Assembly: GCF_002813375.1 (NCBI RefSeq)
Contig: NZ_PHUJ01000003.1
Coordinates: 5,332,001-5,396,000 of the forward strand
Length of the DNA stretch: 64,000 nucleotides
Origin: Pseudonocardia alni
GTDB lineage: Bacteria; Actinomycetota; Actinomycetes; Mycobacteriales; Pseudonocardiaceae
Reading direction: 5' to 3'
Shown in pieces: positions 48,865 to 58,399 of the stretch. The notes under the pieces are model-generated. The model saw only the letters and a list, made by a program, of their open reading frames with translations, was not told the DNA's origin and made no database searches. The position numbers were made by a program, and so were the translations under genes. Numbering within the stretch: position 1 is the first letter of the stretch; each line of letters begins with the position of its first letter.

Positions 48865-50289
48865 GTGACACGTCGAACCAAGATCGTCTGCACCATCGGT
48901 CCGGCCACGGCGACCCCGGACCGGATCCGTGACCTCGTGGAAGCGGGCATGGACGTGGCCCGGCTGAACTTCAGCCACGGGGACCGCGCCGACCACAAGC
49001 GCGTCTACGAGATGGTCCGCGACGCCGCCGACTCGACCGGGCGGGCCGTCGGCATCCTCGCCGACCTGCAGGGCCCGAAGATCCGGCTCGGCCGCTTCAC
49101 CGACGGGCCCACCGAGTGGGCGACCGGCGAGGAGGTGCGGATCACGGTCGACGACGTGGCAGGTACCCCCGACCGGGTCTCCACCACCTACAAGGGCCTC
49201 GCCCAGGACGCCCAGGTCGACGACCGGTTGCTCGTCGACGACGGCAAGGTCGGCCTGCGGGTCGTCGCCGTCGACGGCAACGACGTGGTCTGCCGGGTGA
49301 CCGAGGGCGGCCCCGTCTCGGACAACAAGGGCCTGTCGCTGCCCGGGATGAACATCTCGGTGCCCGCGCTGTCGGACAAGGACATCGCGGACCTGGAGTT
49401 CGCGATGTCGCTGCGGGCCGACGTCGTCGCGCTGTCGTTCGTGCGGAGCCCCGCGGACATCGACCTCGTCCACAAGATCATGGACAACACCGGCGCCGGC
49501 CGCGTCCCGGTGATCGCGAAGCTGGAGAAGCCGGAGGCCGTCGACAACCTCGAGGCCGTCGTGCTCGCCTTCGACGGCATCATGGTCGCCCGCGGTGACC
49601 TGGGCGTGGAGCTGCCGCTGCAGAACGTGCCGCTGGTGCAGAAGCGCGCGGTGCAGATCGCACGGGAGAACGCCAAGCCGGTCATCGTCGCGACCCAGAT
49701 GCTGGAGTCGATGATCACCAGCTCGCGCCCGACCCGCGCCGAGGCCTCCGACGTGGCGAACGCCGTCCTCGACGGCACCGACGCCGTGATGCTCTCCGGC
49801 GAGACCAGCGTCGGCCGCTACCCGATCAAGACCGTGCGGACGATGGCCGAGATCGTCGAGGCCGTCGAGGCGGGCCCGGCCGACGTGCCGCCGCTCAACC
49901 ACGTGCCCCGCACCAAGCGTGGCGTGCTGTCCTACGCCGCCCGCGACATCGGCGAGCGGCTCTCGGCGCGGGCGCTGGTCGCGTTCTCCCAGTCCGGTGA
50001 CACGGTCCGCCGCCTGGCCCGGCTGCACACCCGGCTCCCGTTGCTGGCGTTCACCCCGGAGCCCGCGGTGCGCAGTCAGCTCGCGATGACCTGGGGCGTC
50101 GAGACGTTCCTGGTCGACAAGGTCGACTCGACCGACGCGATGATCCGCCAGGTCGACCACGCGATCCTGTCGATCGGCAGGTTCAAGCCGGGTGACCTGG
50201 TGGTCGTCGTCGCCGGGTCGCCGCCCTCCACGGTCGGTTCGACCAACCTGATCCGGGTGCACCGCCTGGGCGAGAACGACCACGCCTGA
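48865..50289 (+). CDS. pyk: Pyruvate kinase
   Basis: 474 residues; converts phosphoenolpyruvate plus ADP to pyruvate plus ATP. Conserved TKIVCTIGPAT start, ARLNFSHG, ADLQGPKIRLG, active-site lysine region VIAKLEKPEAV, metal ligands in MVARGDLGVELP, ATQMLESM and TRAEASDVANAVLDGTDAVMLSGE. GTG 48865 follows TACCCT (48852-48857) by 7 nt. Position after the trp-lgt block matches mycobacteria (pykA then tesB). Confidence 0.97.
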   Translation: MTRRTKIVCTIGPATATPDRIRDLVEAGMDVARLNFSHGDRADHKRVYEMVRDAADSTGRAVGILADLQGPKIRLGRFTDGPTEWATGEEVRITVDDVAGTPDRVSTTYKGLAQDAQVDDRLLVDDGKVGLRVVAVDGNDVVCRVTEGGPVSDNKGLSLPGMNISVPALSDKDIADLEFAMSLRADVVALSFVRSPADIDLVHKIMDNTGAGRVPVIAKLEKPEAVDNLEAVVLAFDGIMVARGDLGVELPLQNVPLVQKRAVQIARENAKPVIVATQMLESMITSSRPTRAEASDVANAVLDGTDAVMLSGETSVGRYPIKTVRTMAEIVEAVEAGPADVPPLNHVPRTKRGVLSYAARDIGERLSARALVAFSQSGDTVRRLARLHTRLPLLAFTPEPAVRSQLAMTWGVETFLVDKVDSTDAMIRQVDHAILSIGRFKPGDLVVVVAGSPPSTVGSTNLIRVHRLGENDHA

Positions 50290-50314
50290 GGCCGGTTGGG
50301 CATACTCACCGACC

Positions 50315-51232
50315 GTGAGTGCCGATTCCGCAACCGCGCAGACCGCAGCCGACGGTGAACCGCGCGGCCAGGCCGTCCTCGACGACCTGGTCGCACTGCT
50401 GGACCTGGAGCGGCTGGAGGACAACCTCTTCCGCGGGGTGAGCCCGCCGGTGTCGCTGCCCCGTGTGTTCGGCGGGCAGGTCGCGGGCCAGGCGCTGGTC
50501 GCCGCGGGCCGCACGGTGGCGGCCGACCGGGGCGTCCACTCGCTGCACGCCTACTTCATCCGGCCCGGGGACCCGAGCATTCCGATCGTCTACGAGACCG
50601 AGCGGGTCCGCGACGGCCGGTCGTTCACCACCCGCCGGGTGCTCGCCATCCAGCGCGGCGAGCCGATATTCTCGCTGTCGGCGTCGTTCCAGCTGCCGCA
50701 GAACGGCCTGGAGCACTCTCAGCCGATGCCCTCGGACGTCCCCGCGCCGGATGCCGTCGACGACCTCGGCACCCGCGCCGCCCGCGGCGACGGAGGCTGG
50801 ATGGCCGGGCTGCCGCGCCCGCTGGACATCCGGCTGATCGACGAGCCGTCCTGGTCGCAGGACCACCCCGGTCCGTCCGACGACCCGCTGCGGCTGTGGC
50901 TGCGCGCCGACGGCGAGCTGCCCGACGACCCGCTGCTGCACGTCTGCCTGCTCACCTACGCCAGCGACCTGACCCTGCTGGGGTCGGTCGTCGCCCGCCA
51001 CGACGTGCCCCGGACCGGGCTGCAGATGGCGAGCCTGGACCACGCGATGTGGTTCCACGCGCCGTTCCGGGCCGACGAGTGGCTGCTGTACTCGTGCTTC
51101 TCGCCGGCCGCGTCGGGCGGGCGCGGCCTCGCGAGCGGCCGCTTCTTCACCGCCGACGGCCGCCTGGTCGCCACCACCATGCAGGAGGGACTCGTCCGGG
51201 TCCCGCGCGCCGGGAGGGACGCACGCCCATGA
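50315..51232 (+). CDS. tesB: Acyl-CoA thioesterase II (TesB)
   Basis: 305 residues with the double hot-dog fold: first half RVFGGQVAGQALVAAGRTV, HSLHAYFIRPGD, RSFTTRRVLAIQ; second half LLTYASDLTLLGS, SLDHAMWFHAPFRADEWLLY and FTADGRLVATTMQEGLVR. The Asp-Thr/Ser-Gln catalytic triad positions are present (YASD, Q in VATTMQEG). It hydrolyses medium to long acyl-CoA. GTG 50315 follows CATACT (50301-50306) by 8 nt; stop overlaps the next ATG. Confidence 0.94.
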   Translation: MSADSATAQTAADGEPRGQAVLDDLVALLDLERLEDNLFRGVSPPVSLPRVFGGQVAGQALVAAGRTVAADRGVHSLHAYFIRPGDPSIPIVYETERVRDGRSFTTRRVLAIQRGEPIFSLSASFQLPQNGLEHSQPMPSDVPAPDAVDDLGTRAARGDGGWMAGLPRPLDIRLIDEPSWSQDHPGPSDDPLRLWLRADGELPDDPLLHVCLLTYASDLTLLGSVVARHDVPRTGLQMASLDHAMWFHAPFRADEWLLYSCFSPAASGGRGLASGRFFTADGRLVATTMQEGLVRVPRAGRDARP

Positions 51233-51939
51233 CCGTCGAGTCCGAGATCTCACTGCCCAGTGTCAACGGCGGCAGGCTGCCCGGCTTCCTGGCCCGCCCC
51301 GAGACCACCACCCCGGGCCCGGCGATCGTGATGATCTACGAGATCTTCGGGATGACCCCGGAGATGCGCCGGGTCGCCCGTGACCTGGCCCGCGAGGGCT
51401 ACACCGTGCTGATCCCGGACCTGTTCGCCCGCGGCCGGGTGAAGCCGCTGTGCATCGCCTCGACGGTGGCGACGATGGCCACCGGCCGCGGCGCCGCGCT
51501 CGGCGACTGCGAGTCCGCGCGGCGCTGGCTGGCCGACCAGCCCACCGTCGACGCCGACCGGATCGGGGTCATGGGGTTCTGCATGGGCGGCGGGTTCGCG
51601 ATGCTGCTGTCCCAGAGCGGTCTGTACCGGGTCGCGGTGCCGTTCTACGGCCGCGCCGGCGTCGAGGTGGAACCGGTCTGCCCGGTCGTCGCCAGCTTCG
51701 GCGGGCGGGACGCGCAGTTCGCCGACGGCTACCCGCAGCGCCTGGAGGCCGACCTGACCGAGCGGGGGATCCCGCACGACGTCGTCGTCTACCCCGAGGC
51801 CGGGCACTCGTTCATGACGCGCACGCCGGGTGTGAAGGGCGCGGTGGCGCGCCGGACGCCGCTGCACGCGGAGTACCACGAGCCGTCGGCGACGGACGCG
51901 ACGGAGCGGGTACGGGCCTTCCTGCGCGACCACCTGTAG
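51229..51939 (+). CDS. Dienelactone hydrolase family protein
   Basis: 236 residues, alpha/beta-hydrolase fold. Nucleophile Cys in GVMGFCMGGGF (Cys instead of Ser, typical of DLH), Asp in FGGRDAQF and His in PEAGHSFM complete the triad; Glu in IYEIFG is the conserved helper. Specific substrate unknown; true dienelactone hydrolases act in chlorocatechol degradation, but the family is much wider. ATGA overlap with tesB. Confidence 0.9.
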   Translation: MTVESEISLPSVNGGRLPGFLARPETTTPGPAIVMIYEIFGMTPEMRRVARDLAREGYTVLIPDLFARGRVKPLCIASTVATMATGRGAALGDCESARRWLADQPTVDADRIGVMGFCMGGGFAMLLSQSGLYRVAVPFYGRAGVEVEPVCPVVASFGGRDAQFADGYPQRLEADLTERGIPHDVVVYPEAGHSFMTRTPGVKGAVARRTPLHAEYHEPSATDATERVRAFLRDHL

Positions 51940-51958
51940 CCGGGGCAGGATGGGGGGT

Positions 51959-53272
51959 GTGAGCGAGCGCGATGATCAGCAGGACCGGGCCTGGGGCTTC
52001 CGCACCCGGGCCGTGCACGCGGGGACGGTGCCGGACGCCGCGACCGGTTCCCGGGCGGTGCCGATCCACCAGACGACCAGCTACGTCTTCCGCGACACCG
52101 ACGACGCCGCGGCGCTGTTCGCGCTGCAGAAGTACGGGCTGATCTACTCCCGGATCGCCAACCCGACGGTGGCGGCGCTGGAGGAGCGCCTGGCCAGCCT
52201 CGACGGGGGTATCGGCGCGGTGTGCACGGCCAGCGGGCAGGCCGCCGAGTTCCTCACCTTCGCCGCGCTCGCCGGGGCGGGGGACCACGCCGTCGCCGCG
52301 GCCGGGCTGTACGGCGGCACCATCACCCAGCTCGACGTGACGCTGCGCCGCTTCGGCGTCGACACGACCTTCGTGCCGGGCACCGACCCGGCCGACTACG
52401 CCGCCGCGATCCGCGACAACACCAAGTTCGTCTTCGCCGAGGTCGTGTCCAACCCGGGTGGCGAGGTCGCCGACATCGCCGGGCTCGCCGAGGTCGCGCA
52501 CGCGGCCGGGCTCCCGCTGATCATCGACGCGACGCTGGCGACGCCGTACCTGTGCCGGCCGCTGGAGCACGGCGCGGACATCGTGATCCACTCGGTGACG
52601 AAGTTCCTCGGCGGGCACGGCACCACCCTCGGCGGCGTCGTGATCGAGTCCGGCCGCTTCGACTGGGGCAACGGTCGCTTCCCCGGGATGACCGAGCCGG
52701 TCCCGTCCTACGGCGGGCTCACCTGGTGGGGCAACTTCCAGGAGCTCGGGTTCCTCACCAAGCTGCGTGCCGAGCAGCTGCGCGACGTCGGCGCCACGCT
52801 GTCCGCGCACTCGGCGTTCCTGCTGATGCAGGGCGTCGAGACGCTGCCGCAGCGGATGGAGTCCCACGTGGCAGGAGCGCAGAAGGTCGCCGAGTGGCTC
52901 GAGGCCGACCCGCGGGTGGAGTACGTGACCTACCCCGGGCTGCCGTCGCACCGCCACCACGAGCGGGCTCGCCGGTACCTGCCCGCGGGACCGGGCGCGG
53001 TGTTCGCGTTCGGGGTGCGCGGTGGCCGGGCCGCCGGGGCGCGGTTCATCGAGTCGGTGCAGCTGTGCAGCCACCTCGCCAACGTCGGCGACGCCCGCAC
53101 CCTCGTCCTGCACCCCGGGTCCACCACCCACCAGCAGCTGACCACCGAGCAGCTGGAGCACGCCGGGGTCCCCGAGGACATGATCCGGATCTCGGTCGGG
53201 CTGGAGGACCCGGACGACATCGTCTGGGACCTCGACCAGGCCCTCACCGCCTCGCAGAAGGAGACCGCGTGA
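51959..53272 (+). CDS. metY: O-acetylhomoserine aminocarboxypropyltransferase (MetY-like)
   Basis: 437 residues, Cys/Met metabolism PLP family. TRAVHAGTVPD start, QTTSYVFRDTDDA, YSRIANPTVAALEERLASL, PLP lysine in SVTKFLGGHGT (about Lys215), and SLVVHPGSTTH-like TLVLHPGSTTHQQLT. Catalyses direct sulfhydrylation of O-acetylhomoserine to homocysteine. GTG 51959 follows CAGGAT (51946-51951) by 7 nt. Overlaps a CoA-binding-domain gene, a frequent partner. Confidence 0.93.
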   Translation: MSERDDQQDRAWGFRTRAVHAGTVPDAATGSRAVPIHQTTSYVFRDTDDAAALFALQKYGLIYSRIANPTVAALEERLASLDGGIGAVCTASGQAAEFLTFAALAGAGDHAVAAAGLYGGTITQLDVTLRRFGVDTTFVPGTDPADYAAAIRDNTKFVFAEVVSNPGGEVADIAGLAEVAHAAGLPLIIDATLATPYLCRPLEHGADIVIHSVTKFLGGHGTTLGGVVIESGRFDWGNGRFPGMTEPVPSYGGLTWWGNFQELGFLTKLRAEQLRDVGATLSAHSAFLLMQGVETLPQRMESHVAGAQKVAEWLEADPRVEYVTYPGLPSHRHHERARRYLPAGPGAVFAFGVRGGRAAGARFIESVQLCSHLANVGDARTLVLHPGSTTHQQLTTEQLEHAGVPEDMIRISVGLEDPDDIVWDLDQALTASQKETA

Positions 53273-53748
53273 CCTGGGAGAACCCGCCCGCGTGGCGGCG
53301 GCAGCAGATCCTGCGCGACACCCGCACCGTCGCCGTCGTCGGGGCGAGCCCCAACCCGGCCCGGGCCAGCAACTTCGTCGCCACCTACCTGCTGGCCTCG
53401 ACCGGGTTCGAGGTGTACTTCGTCAACCCGAACGCGACCACGATCCTCGGGCGCCCGGTGTACCCCTCGCTCGCGGAGCTGCCGGTGGTGCCGGACCTGG
53501 TCGACGTGTTCCGCCGCCCCGAGGACCTCGACGGGGTGCTCGACGAGGTGCTCGCCCTCGACCCGGCGCCGTCGACGTTCTGGCTCCAGTTCGGCCTGTT
53601 CGACGAGGGGCTGGCCCGCCGCGCGGAGGCCGCCGGCCTGACCGTGGTGATGGACCGGTGCCTCAAGGTGGAGCACGCGCGCTTCGCCGGCGGGCTGCAC
53701 CTGGCCGGGTTCGACACCGGAGTGATCACCTCGCGGCGCCGGGACTGA
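53269..53748 (+). CDS. CoA-binding domain protein (YccU-like)
   Basis: 159 residues forming a single Rossmann-type CoA-binding domain: VAVVGASPNPARASNFVATYL, YFVNPNATTILGRPVYPSLAELP, DVFRRPEDL, FWLQFGLFDEGLA and VVMDRCLKVEH. Function is not established; the gene is often next to metY, suggesting a link to sulfur amino acid metabolism. GTG overlaps the metY stop. Confidence 0.88.
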   Translation: MTWENPPAWRRQQILRDTRTVAVVGASPNPARASNFVATYLLASTGFEVYFVNPNATTILGRPVYPSLAELPVVPDLVDVFRRPEDLDGVLDEVLALDPAPSTFWLQFGLFDEGLARRAEAAGLTVVMDRCLKVEHARFAGGLHLAGFDTGVITSRRRD

Positions 53749-53766
53749 CCCGGGTGCCCCCGGCGG

Positions 53767-53976
53767 TCAGATCCGTTCGGGGGCCCGCCCGGCGTCGTCG
53801 ACGACCTCCTCGCTCGCCGCCGGGGGACCGGCCTCGGCGCGGGCCTGCTCCGCCGCCTCGTCGGCCTCCTCCCGGGTGGCGTACTGGGTGAGGACCCCGC
53901 ACCCGCAGTCGCAGCGCACCACCCACCGGTCGGCGACGTCGGCCATCATCAGCACCTGCGGGTCGTGACCGTCCAC
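53767..53976 (-). CDS. Small acidic protein with a Cys-x-Cys-x-Cys motif
   Basis: 69 residues. RWVVRCDCGCGVLTQYATREEADEAAEQAR suggests a small zinc-ribbon-like or beta-hairpin module (three cysteines) followed by an acidic helix. GTG 53976 is backed by a strong AAGGAGG 5 nt upstream. Function unknown. Upstream, the 186-bp gap to the FAD oxidase contains only that ribosome site and the GGGGGAA site of the oxidase. Confidence 0.7.
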   Translation of the reverse strand: MDGHDPQVLMMADVADRWVVRCDCGCGVLTQYATREEADEAAEQARAEAGPPAASEEVVDDAGRAPERI

Positions 53977-54162
53977 GGGGGCCTCCTTCGGTGGCGTGAC
54001 GGGCATCATTGCGCGCCGCAGCGACGTGCGCCATTCGTGGCGCGGGTCCGGTCCGCCGTCGTCAACCGTGACGAAATCCGGGTCGGGACCGTGACAGCGG
54101 CTGTGACGGGGGACACGGTGGACCGCCGTCGTCCATCGACCCGCAGATCCGGGGGAACCGCC

Positions 54163-55566
54163 ATGACCGCCACCGTCGACCACGTCGCCCTCCTCCGCGC
54201 CCGGGTGCGGGGCCCCGTCCTCGGACCCGCCGACCCCGGCTACGACGCCGCGCGGCGGGTCTGGAACGCCGCGATCGACCAGCGACCTGCCGTCCTGGTC
54301 CGCTGCGCCGACGTGGAGGACGTCGTGACCGCCCTCGACCACGCCCGGAGGTCCGGGCTGGAGGTCGCCGTCCGCGGTGGCGCACACAACTCCGCCGGGC
54401 ACAGCGCGGGGGACGGCGCCCTGGTGATCGACCTGGGTGACCTCGACGCCGTCGTCGTCGACCCCGACGCCCGCCGGGTGCGGGTGGGCGGTGGCGCGTT
54501 GCTGAGCGGGATGGACGCCGCCACCCAGGAGCACGGGCTCGCGGTCCCGGCCGGCGAGATCGGGCACACCGGTGTCGGCGGGCTGACCCTCGGCGGTGGG
54601 ATGGGCTGGCTGACCCGGCGGGCCGGGCTGACCGTCGACCACCTGGTGTCGGCGCAGGTCGTGCTCGCCGACGGCCGGGTCGTGCGGGCCGCCGCCGACG
54701 AGCACCCCGACCTGTTCTGGGCGCTGCGCGGCGGGGGCGGCAACTGCGGCATCGTCACCGAGTTCGAGTTCACGGCGGTACCGGTCGGCCCGCTCGTGTC
54801 GGTCGGGATGTTCTTCTGCGGCCTCGACGACGGGCCGGCCCTGCTGCGCGCCGCCCGCGACGCGATCGGGCGGCTGCCGTCGACGGTCGGGTTCCAGATC
54901 GTCGCCGTGAACGCACCGCCCGCCCCGTTCGTCCCGGAGGAGGTGCGCCTGCGTCCCGGATGGGCGGTGATGGTCGTCGGCACCACCGGAGCCGTCCCGG
55001 ACCCGGACGCGGAGCAGGTGCACGACCTGCTCCGCGCGACGCTGCCGGACCGGCTGTTCGAGTTCTGCACCCCGATGCCCTGGACGGCGCTGCAGCAGAT
55101 GTTCGACGAGCCCAACGGCTGGGGCGTGCACTGCTACGAGAAGGGCTGCTTCCTGCCGTCGCTGACCGACGCGGCCGTCGAGGACCTCGCCGCGCACGTC
55201 GCGCGGAAGGTCTCGCCGATGTCGGTCGTGCACCTGTACACCCTCGACGGCGCCTTCTCCGCCGTCGACGACGACGCGACCGCGTTCGGCGGCGGGCGCA
55301 GCCCGCGGCTCGGGCTGTTCGCGGTCGGGCTCACCACCGACCCGCAGGGCCTCGGCGCGGAGCGGGAGTGGGTCCGGGGCCTGGCCGCGGCGATGGCCCC
55401 GCACGCGCTCGGCGCCGGCGTGTACGTCAACTCGATGATGGGCGACGACGCCGGTCGGGTCCGCGCCACCTACGGCCCCAACTATGCACGGCTCGCTGCG
55501 GTCAAGGCGGTCTACGACCCGGACAACGTCTTCCACCGCAACGTCAACGTCCCTCCGGCGGGCTGA
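54163..55566 (+). CDS. FAD-binding oxidoreductase (berberine bridge enzyme-like)
   Basis: 467 residues, PCMH-type FAD domain with BBE C-terminus (GPNYARLAAVKAVYDPDNVFH). His75 in RGGAHNSAGHS is the usual covalent FAD anchor. The second anchor (a Cys in the loop before VGGLTLGGGMGWL) is replaced: the loop reads AGEIGHTGVGG, so FAD is probably attached only through His. GGGGNCGIVTEFEF has Cys where Phe is common. Substrate unknown; such enzymes oxidise sugars, alcohols or secondary metabolites. ATG has GGGGGAA upstream. Confidence 0.9.
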   Translation: MTATVDHVALLRARVRGPVLGPADPGYDAARRVWNAAIDQRPAVLVRCADVEDVVTALDHARRSGLEVAVRGGAHNSAGHSAGDGALVIDLGDLDAVVVDPDARRVRVGGGALLSGMDAATQEHGLAVPAGEIGHTGVGGLTLGGGMGWLTRRAGLTVDHLVSAQVVLADGRVVRAAADEHPDLFWALRGGGGNCGIVTEFEFTAVPVGPLVSVGMFFCGLDDGPALLRAARDAIGRLPSTVGFQIVAVNAPPAPFVPEEVRLRPGWAVMVVGTTGAVPDPDAEQVHDLLRATLPDRLFEFCTPMPWTALQQMFDEPNGWGVHCYEKGCFLPSLTDAAVEDLAAHVARKVSPMSVVHLYTLDGAFSAVDDDATAFGGGRSPRLGLFAVGLTTDPQGLGAEREWVRGLAAAMAPHALGAGVYVNSMMGDDAGRVRATYGPNYARLAAVKAVYDPDNVFHRNVNVPPAG

Positions 55567-55572
55567 TCCGGC

Positions 55573-56085
55573 TCACCAGCCGAGCAGGCCGACCAGGAAC
55601 GCGTGGACCAGCCAGAACGGGGCGAACGCCAGGGCGACCAGCCCGCCGGGCCCCACGCCGCGCCGGGCCGGGAACACCAGTGCGACGGCGGCGAGCCCCC
55701 AGGGGACGAGCAGGGCGACGCCGCGCAGCGGCCAGGACGCGACCCCGGTGGCCAGCGCGAGCAGCAGTGCCACCGCGACCCAGCCGGCCGTCGCGGCCAG
55801 GCACCGGGGCAGCACCGCGGCCGGCCGCGGGAGCGCCGCCGGCCGGTCGGCGACCGCGGCCCGCTCGGGCTCGGTGCCCGGCGGGTACGGCGGCGCGCCG
55901 GGCAGCGGGGCGTGCGGCCCGACCTCCGCGGACCCGGACGGCAGCGGGTCCACCCCGGACCAGCCGGTCGCGCCCTGCCACGCGGGCGGCAGACCGTCCG
56001 GCCCGGAGCCCGGGACGGCGGCGCCGCCGTCCCGGCCGTCGCCCGCCCGGTCGCCGTGGGTGCCGTCGCCGCGGGTGCCGCTCAT
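55573..56085 (-). CDS. Pro/Gly-rich membrane protein of unknown function
   Basis: 170 residues: a disordered Gly/Pro-rich N-terminal 85 residues, then three membrane helices (about 95-112, 119-137, 147-168). No motif recognised. Convergent with the FAD oxidase, 6 bp apart. Confidence 0.65.
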   Translation of the reverse strand: MSGTRGDGTHGDRAGDGRDGGAAVPGSGPDGLPPAWQGATGWSGVDPLPSGSAEVGPHAPLPGAPPYPPGTEPERAAVADRPAALPRPAAVLPRCLAATAGWVAVALLLALATGVASWPLRGVALLVPWGLAAVALVFPARRGVGPGGLVALAFAPFWLVHAFLVGLLGW

Positions 56086-56155
56086 GCGGCGAGGGTAGCG
56101 AGGCGGGCCGCGGCCCCGCGGCCGTCGACGCCGGCCCGGGTGGACCGGCGCGGGG

Positions 56156-57313
56156 TCAGCGGGCCGCGGCGGACGCGCGGCCGTAGGTCAGCCGCCGCAG
56201 CAGCACCTCCGCGGGCCCGCGCCGGCCGCGCTGCCGGGACACCACCGCCGCGACGACGGTCAGCAGCCACACCCCGGCCCCGCAGAGCGTCGCCGCCCAC
56301 AACGGCAGACCGGCCCCCAGCCCCAGCGTCCACGCCGGGAACAGGCCGACGAACACCACCGACTGCGCCAGGTACCCGCTCAGCGACCGTCGCCCGAGCG
56401 CCACCAGCGCGCCCGCGACCGGCCGGGTCGCCGACCCCCGGGCCACCACCAGCGCCGCGGCGGCGGCGTACCCGGCCCCGGCCGCGTAGCCGGTCACCGC
56501 GTGCAGCACCCCGACCACGAGCGCCACCGGCTCCGAGGGCACCCACACCCCGGCGGCGACCAGACCCAGCGGCAGGCCGCCCACGACCCCGGCCCCGATC
56601 CCCGCGACGGCGACCCGGCGCAGCGCCCGCCGGTGCCGGGCCGGGGCGTCGAGCCACCCGGCGCGGGCGACGAGCACCCCCGCGACCGCCGCGCCCAGGA
56701 GCCCGAGCGCGCTGATCAGCAGGTTGCCGAACAACCACTCGCCGAACCGCTCCACCGCCGCCGACAGCACGTCCGGCGCGACCAGCGAGGGCGACGCCGA
56801 CGCCGCGTCGGACCGGGTCAGCGCGACGGGGGCGTAGAGCAGCGCCAGCAGCGTCGTCGCGGCCACCCCGGTGAGCACCAGCACCGCGGTCGACCCACGG
56901 ACCAGCACCGGCGCGAGGACCACCGCGATCAGCCCGTAGGCGGCGACGAAGTCCCCGTGCCACAGCAGCACCGCGTGCGCGGCACCGACGGCGAACAGCG
57001 CCCCGCCCCGGCGACGCACCAGCGCCAGGACCTGGTCGGGCCCGGCACCGTCGCGGGCCGCACGGCGGGCGAGCCCGGCGATGCCGTAGCCGAACAGCAG
57101 CGCGAACAGCGGATAGGCCCGGCCGTCGACCAGGGTCAGCTGCGCCGCGGCGAGCCAGGCGTCGACGCCGGTCGGGTCGAGCGGGTAGGCGCGCACCCCG
57201 ATGCCGCGGTGGGTGACGAAGGTGTGGGCGTTCGCGACGGCGATCAGCAGCAGCGCCGCGCCGCGGGCCAGGTCCGGCGCCGGTGCACGACCGGTCACCG
57301 GGACGTCACGCAT
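56156..57313 (-). CDS. DUF418 family membrane protein
   Basis: About 385 residues with about ten membrane helices. RGAALLLIAVANAH, YPLFALLFGYGIAGLARRA and LGRRSLSGYLAQSVVF are typical of DUF418/acyltransferase-3-like proteins (heparan-alpha-glucosaminide acetyltransferase-related). Function unproven. ATG 57313 lies 8 nt after TAGCGT on the minus strand; a GTG 3 bp upstream is possible. Confidence 0.82.
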   Translation of the reverse strand: MRDVPVTGRAPAPDLARGAALLLIAVANAHTFVTHRGIGVRAYPLDPTGVDAWLAAAQLTLVDGRAYPLFALLFGYGIAGLARRAARDGAGPDQVLALVRRRGGALFAVGAAHAVLLWHGDFVAAYGLIAVVLAPVLVRGSTAVLVLTGVAATTLLALLYAPVALTRSDAASASPSLVAPDVLSAAVERFGEWLFGNLLISALGLLGAAVAGVLVARAGWLDAPARHRRALRRVAVAGIGAGVVGGLPLGLVAAGVWVPSEPVALVVGVLHAVTGYAAGAGYAAAAALVVARGSATRPVAGALVALGRRSLSGYLAQSVVFVGLFPAWTLGLGAGLPLWAATLCGAGVWLLTVVAAVVSRQRGRRGPAEVLLRRLTYGRASAAAR

Positions 57314-57412
57314 CACGCCCTACGCTACCGGCGGTGTGGTTCCCGCCACGCGTGGCGGTGGGTGTGCTCCCCGTCGCGGTACGCGGGCGCGATCAGGGCT
57401 AGGGTCCGTGGC

Positions 57413-58399
57413 GTGTCTGCTACCCCCGTTACCGTTACCGTCACCGGAGCCGCTGGCCAGATCGGTTACGCGCTGCTCTTCCGGATCGCCTCCGGGCAGC
57501 TGCTGGGGCCCGACACCCCGGTGAAGCTGAACCTGCTGGAGATCCCGCAGGCCGTGAAGGCCGCCGAGGGCACCGCGATGGAGCTCGACGACTGCGCCTT
57601 CCCGCTGCTGCGCGGCATCGACATCTTCGACGACGCGAACGCCGCGTTCTCCGGCACCAACGTCGCGCTGCTCGTCGGCGCCCGTCCCCGCAGCAAGGGG
57701 ATGGAGCGGGGCGACCTGCTCGAGGCCAACGGCGGCATCTTCGGCCCGCAGGGCAAGGCGATCAACGCCGGTGCCGCGGACGACGTCCGCGTCCTGGTCG
57801 TCGGCAACCCGGCCAACACCAACGCCCTCATCGCCCAGGCCTCGGCGCCGGACGTCCCGGCGGACCGGTTCACCGCGATGACCCGCCTCGACCACAACCG
57901 CGCGCTGGCGCAGCTGTCGAAGAAGCTCGGCGTCGGCCTCGACGAGATCAGCAAGCTCACGATCTGGGGCAACCACTCGGCCACCCAGTACCCGGACCTC
58001 TTCCACGCCGAGGTCGGCGGCAAGATCGCCGCCGAGCAGGTCGAGCGGGAGTGGCTGGAGAACGACTTCATCCCGACCGTCGCCAAGCGCGGTGCCGCGA
58101 TCATCGAGGCCCGGGGCGCGTCCTCGGCCGCGTCGGCCGCGAACGCCGCCGTCGACCACGTGTACGACTGGGTCAACGGCACCCCGGCCGGCGACTGGAC
58201 CTCCGCCGCGATCCCGTCGGACGGTTCCTACGGCGTCCCCGAGGGCATCATCTCCTCGTTCCCGGTGACCTCCGAGAACGGCGAGTGGAAGATCGTCCAG
58301 GGCCTGGAGATCGACGAGTTCTCCCGCGGGCGGATCGACGCGAGCGTCGCCGAGCTGGTCGAGGAGCGCGACACCGTCGCCACGCTCGGCCTCATCTGA
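57413..58399 (+). CDS. mdh: Malate dehydrogenase
   Basis: 328 residues, NAD-dependent cytosolic-type MDH. VTVTGAAGQIGYALLFRIASG is the dinucleotide motif, GARPRSKGMERGDLLEANG the active-site loop with substrate arginines, VVGNPANTNALI, TRLDHNRALAQL and the catalytic His in IWGNHSATQYPD. GTG 57413 follows TAGGGT (57400-57405) by 7 nt. Terminated by a very strong hairpin. Confidence 0.97.
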   Translation: MSATPVTVTVTGAAGQIGYALLFRIASGQLLGPDTPVKLNLLEIPQAVKAAEGTAMELDDCAFPLLRGIDIFDDANAAFSGTNVALLVGARPRSKGMERGDLLEANGGIFGPQGKAINAGAADDVRVLVVGNPANTNALIAQASAPDVPADRFTAMTRLDHNRALAQLSKKLGVGLDEISKLTIWGNHSATQYPDLFHAEVGGKIAAEQVEREWLENDFIPTVAKRGAAIIEARGASSAASAANAAVDHVYDWVNGTPAGDWTSAAIPSDGSYGVPEGIISSFPVTSENGEWKIVQGLEIDEFSRGRIDASVAELVEERDTVATLGLI

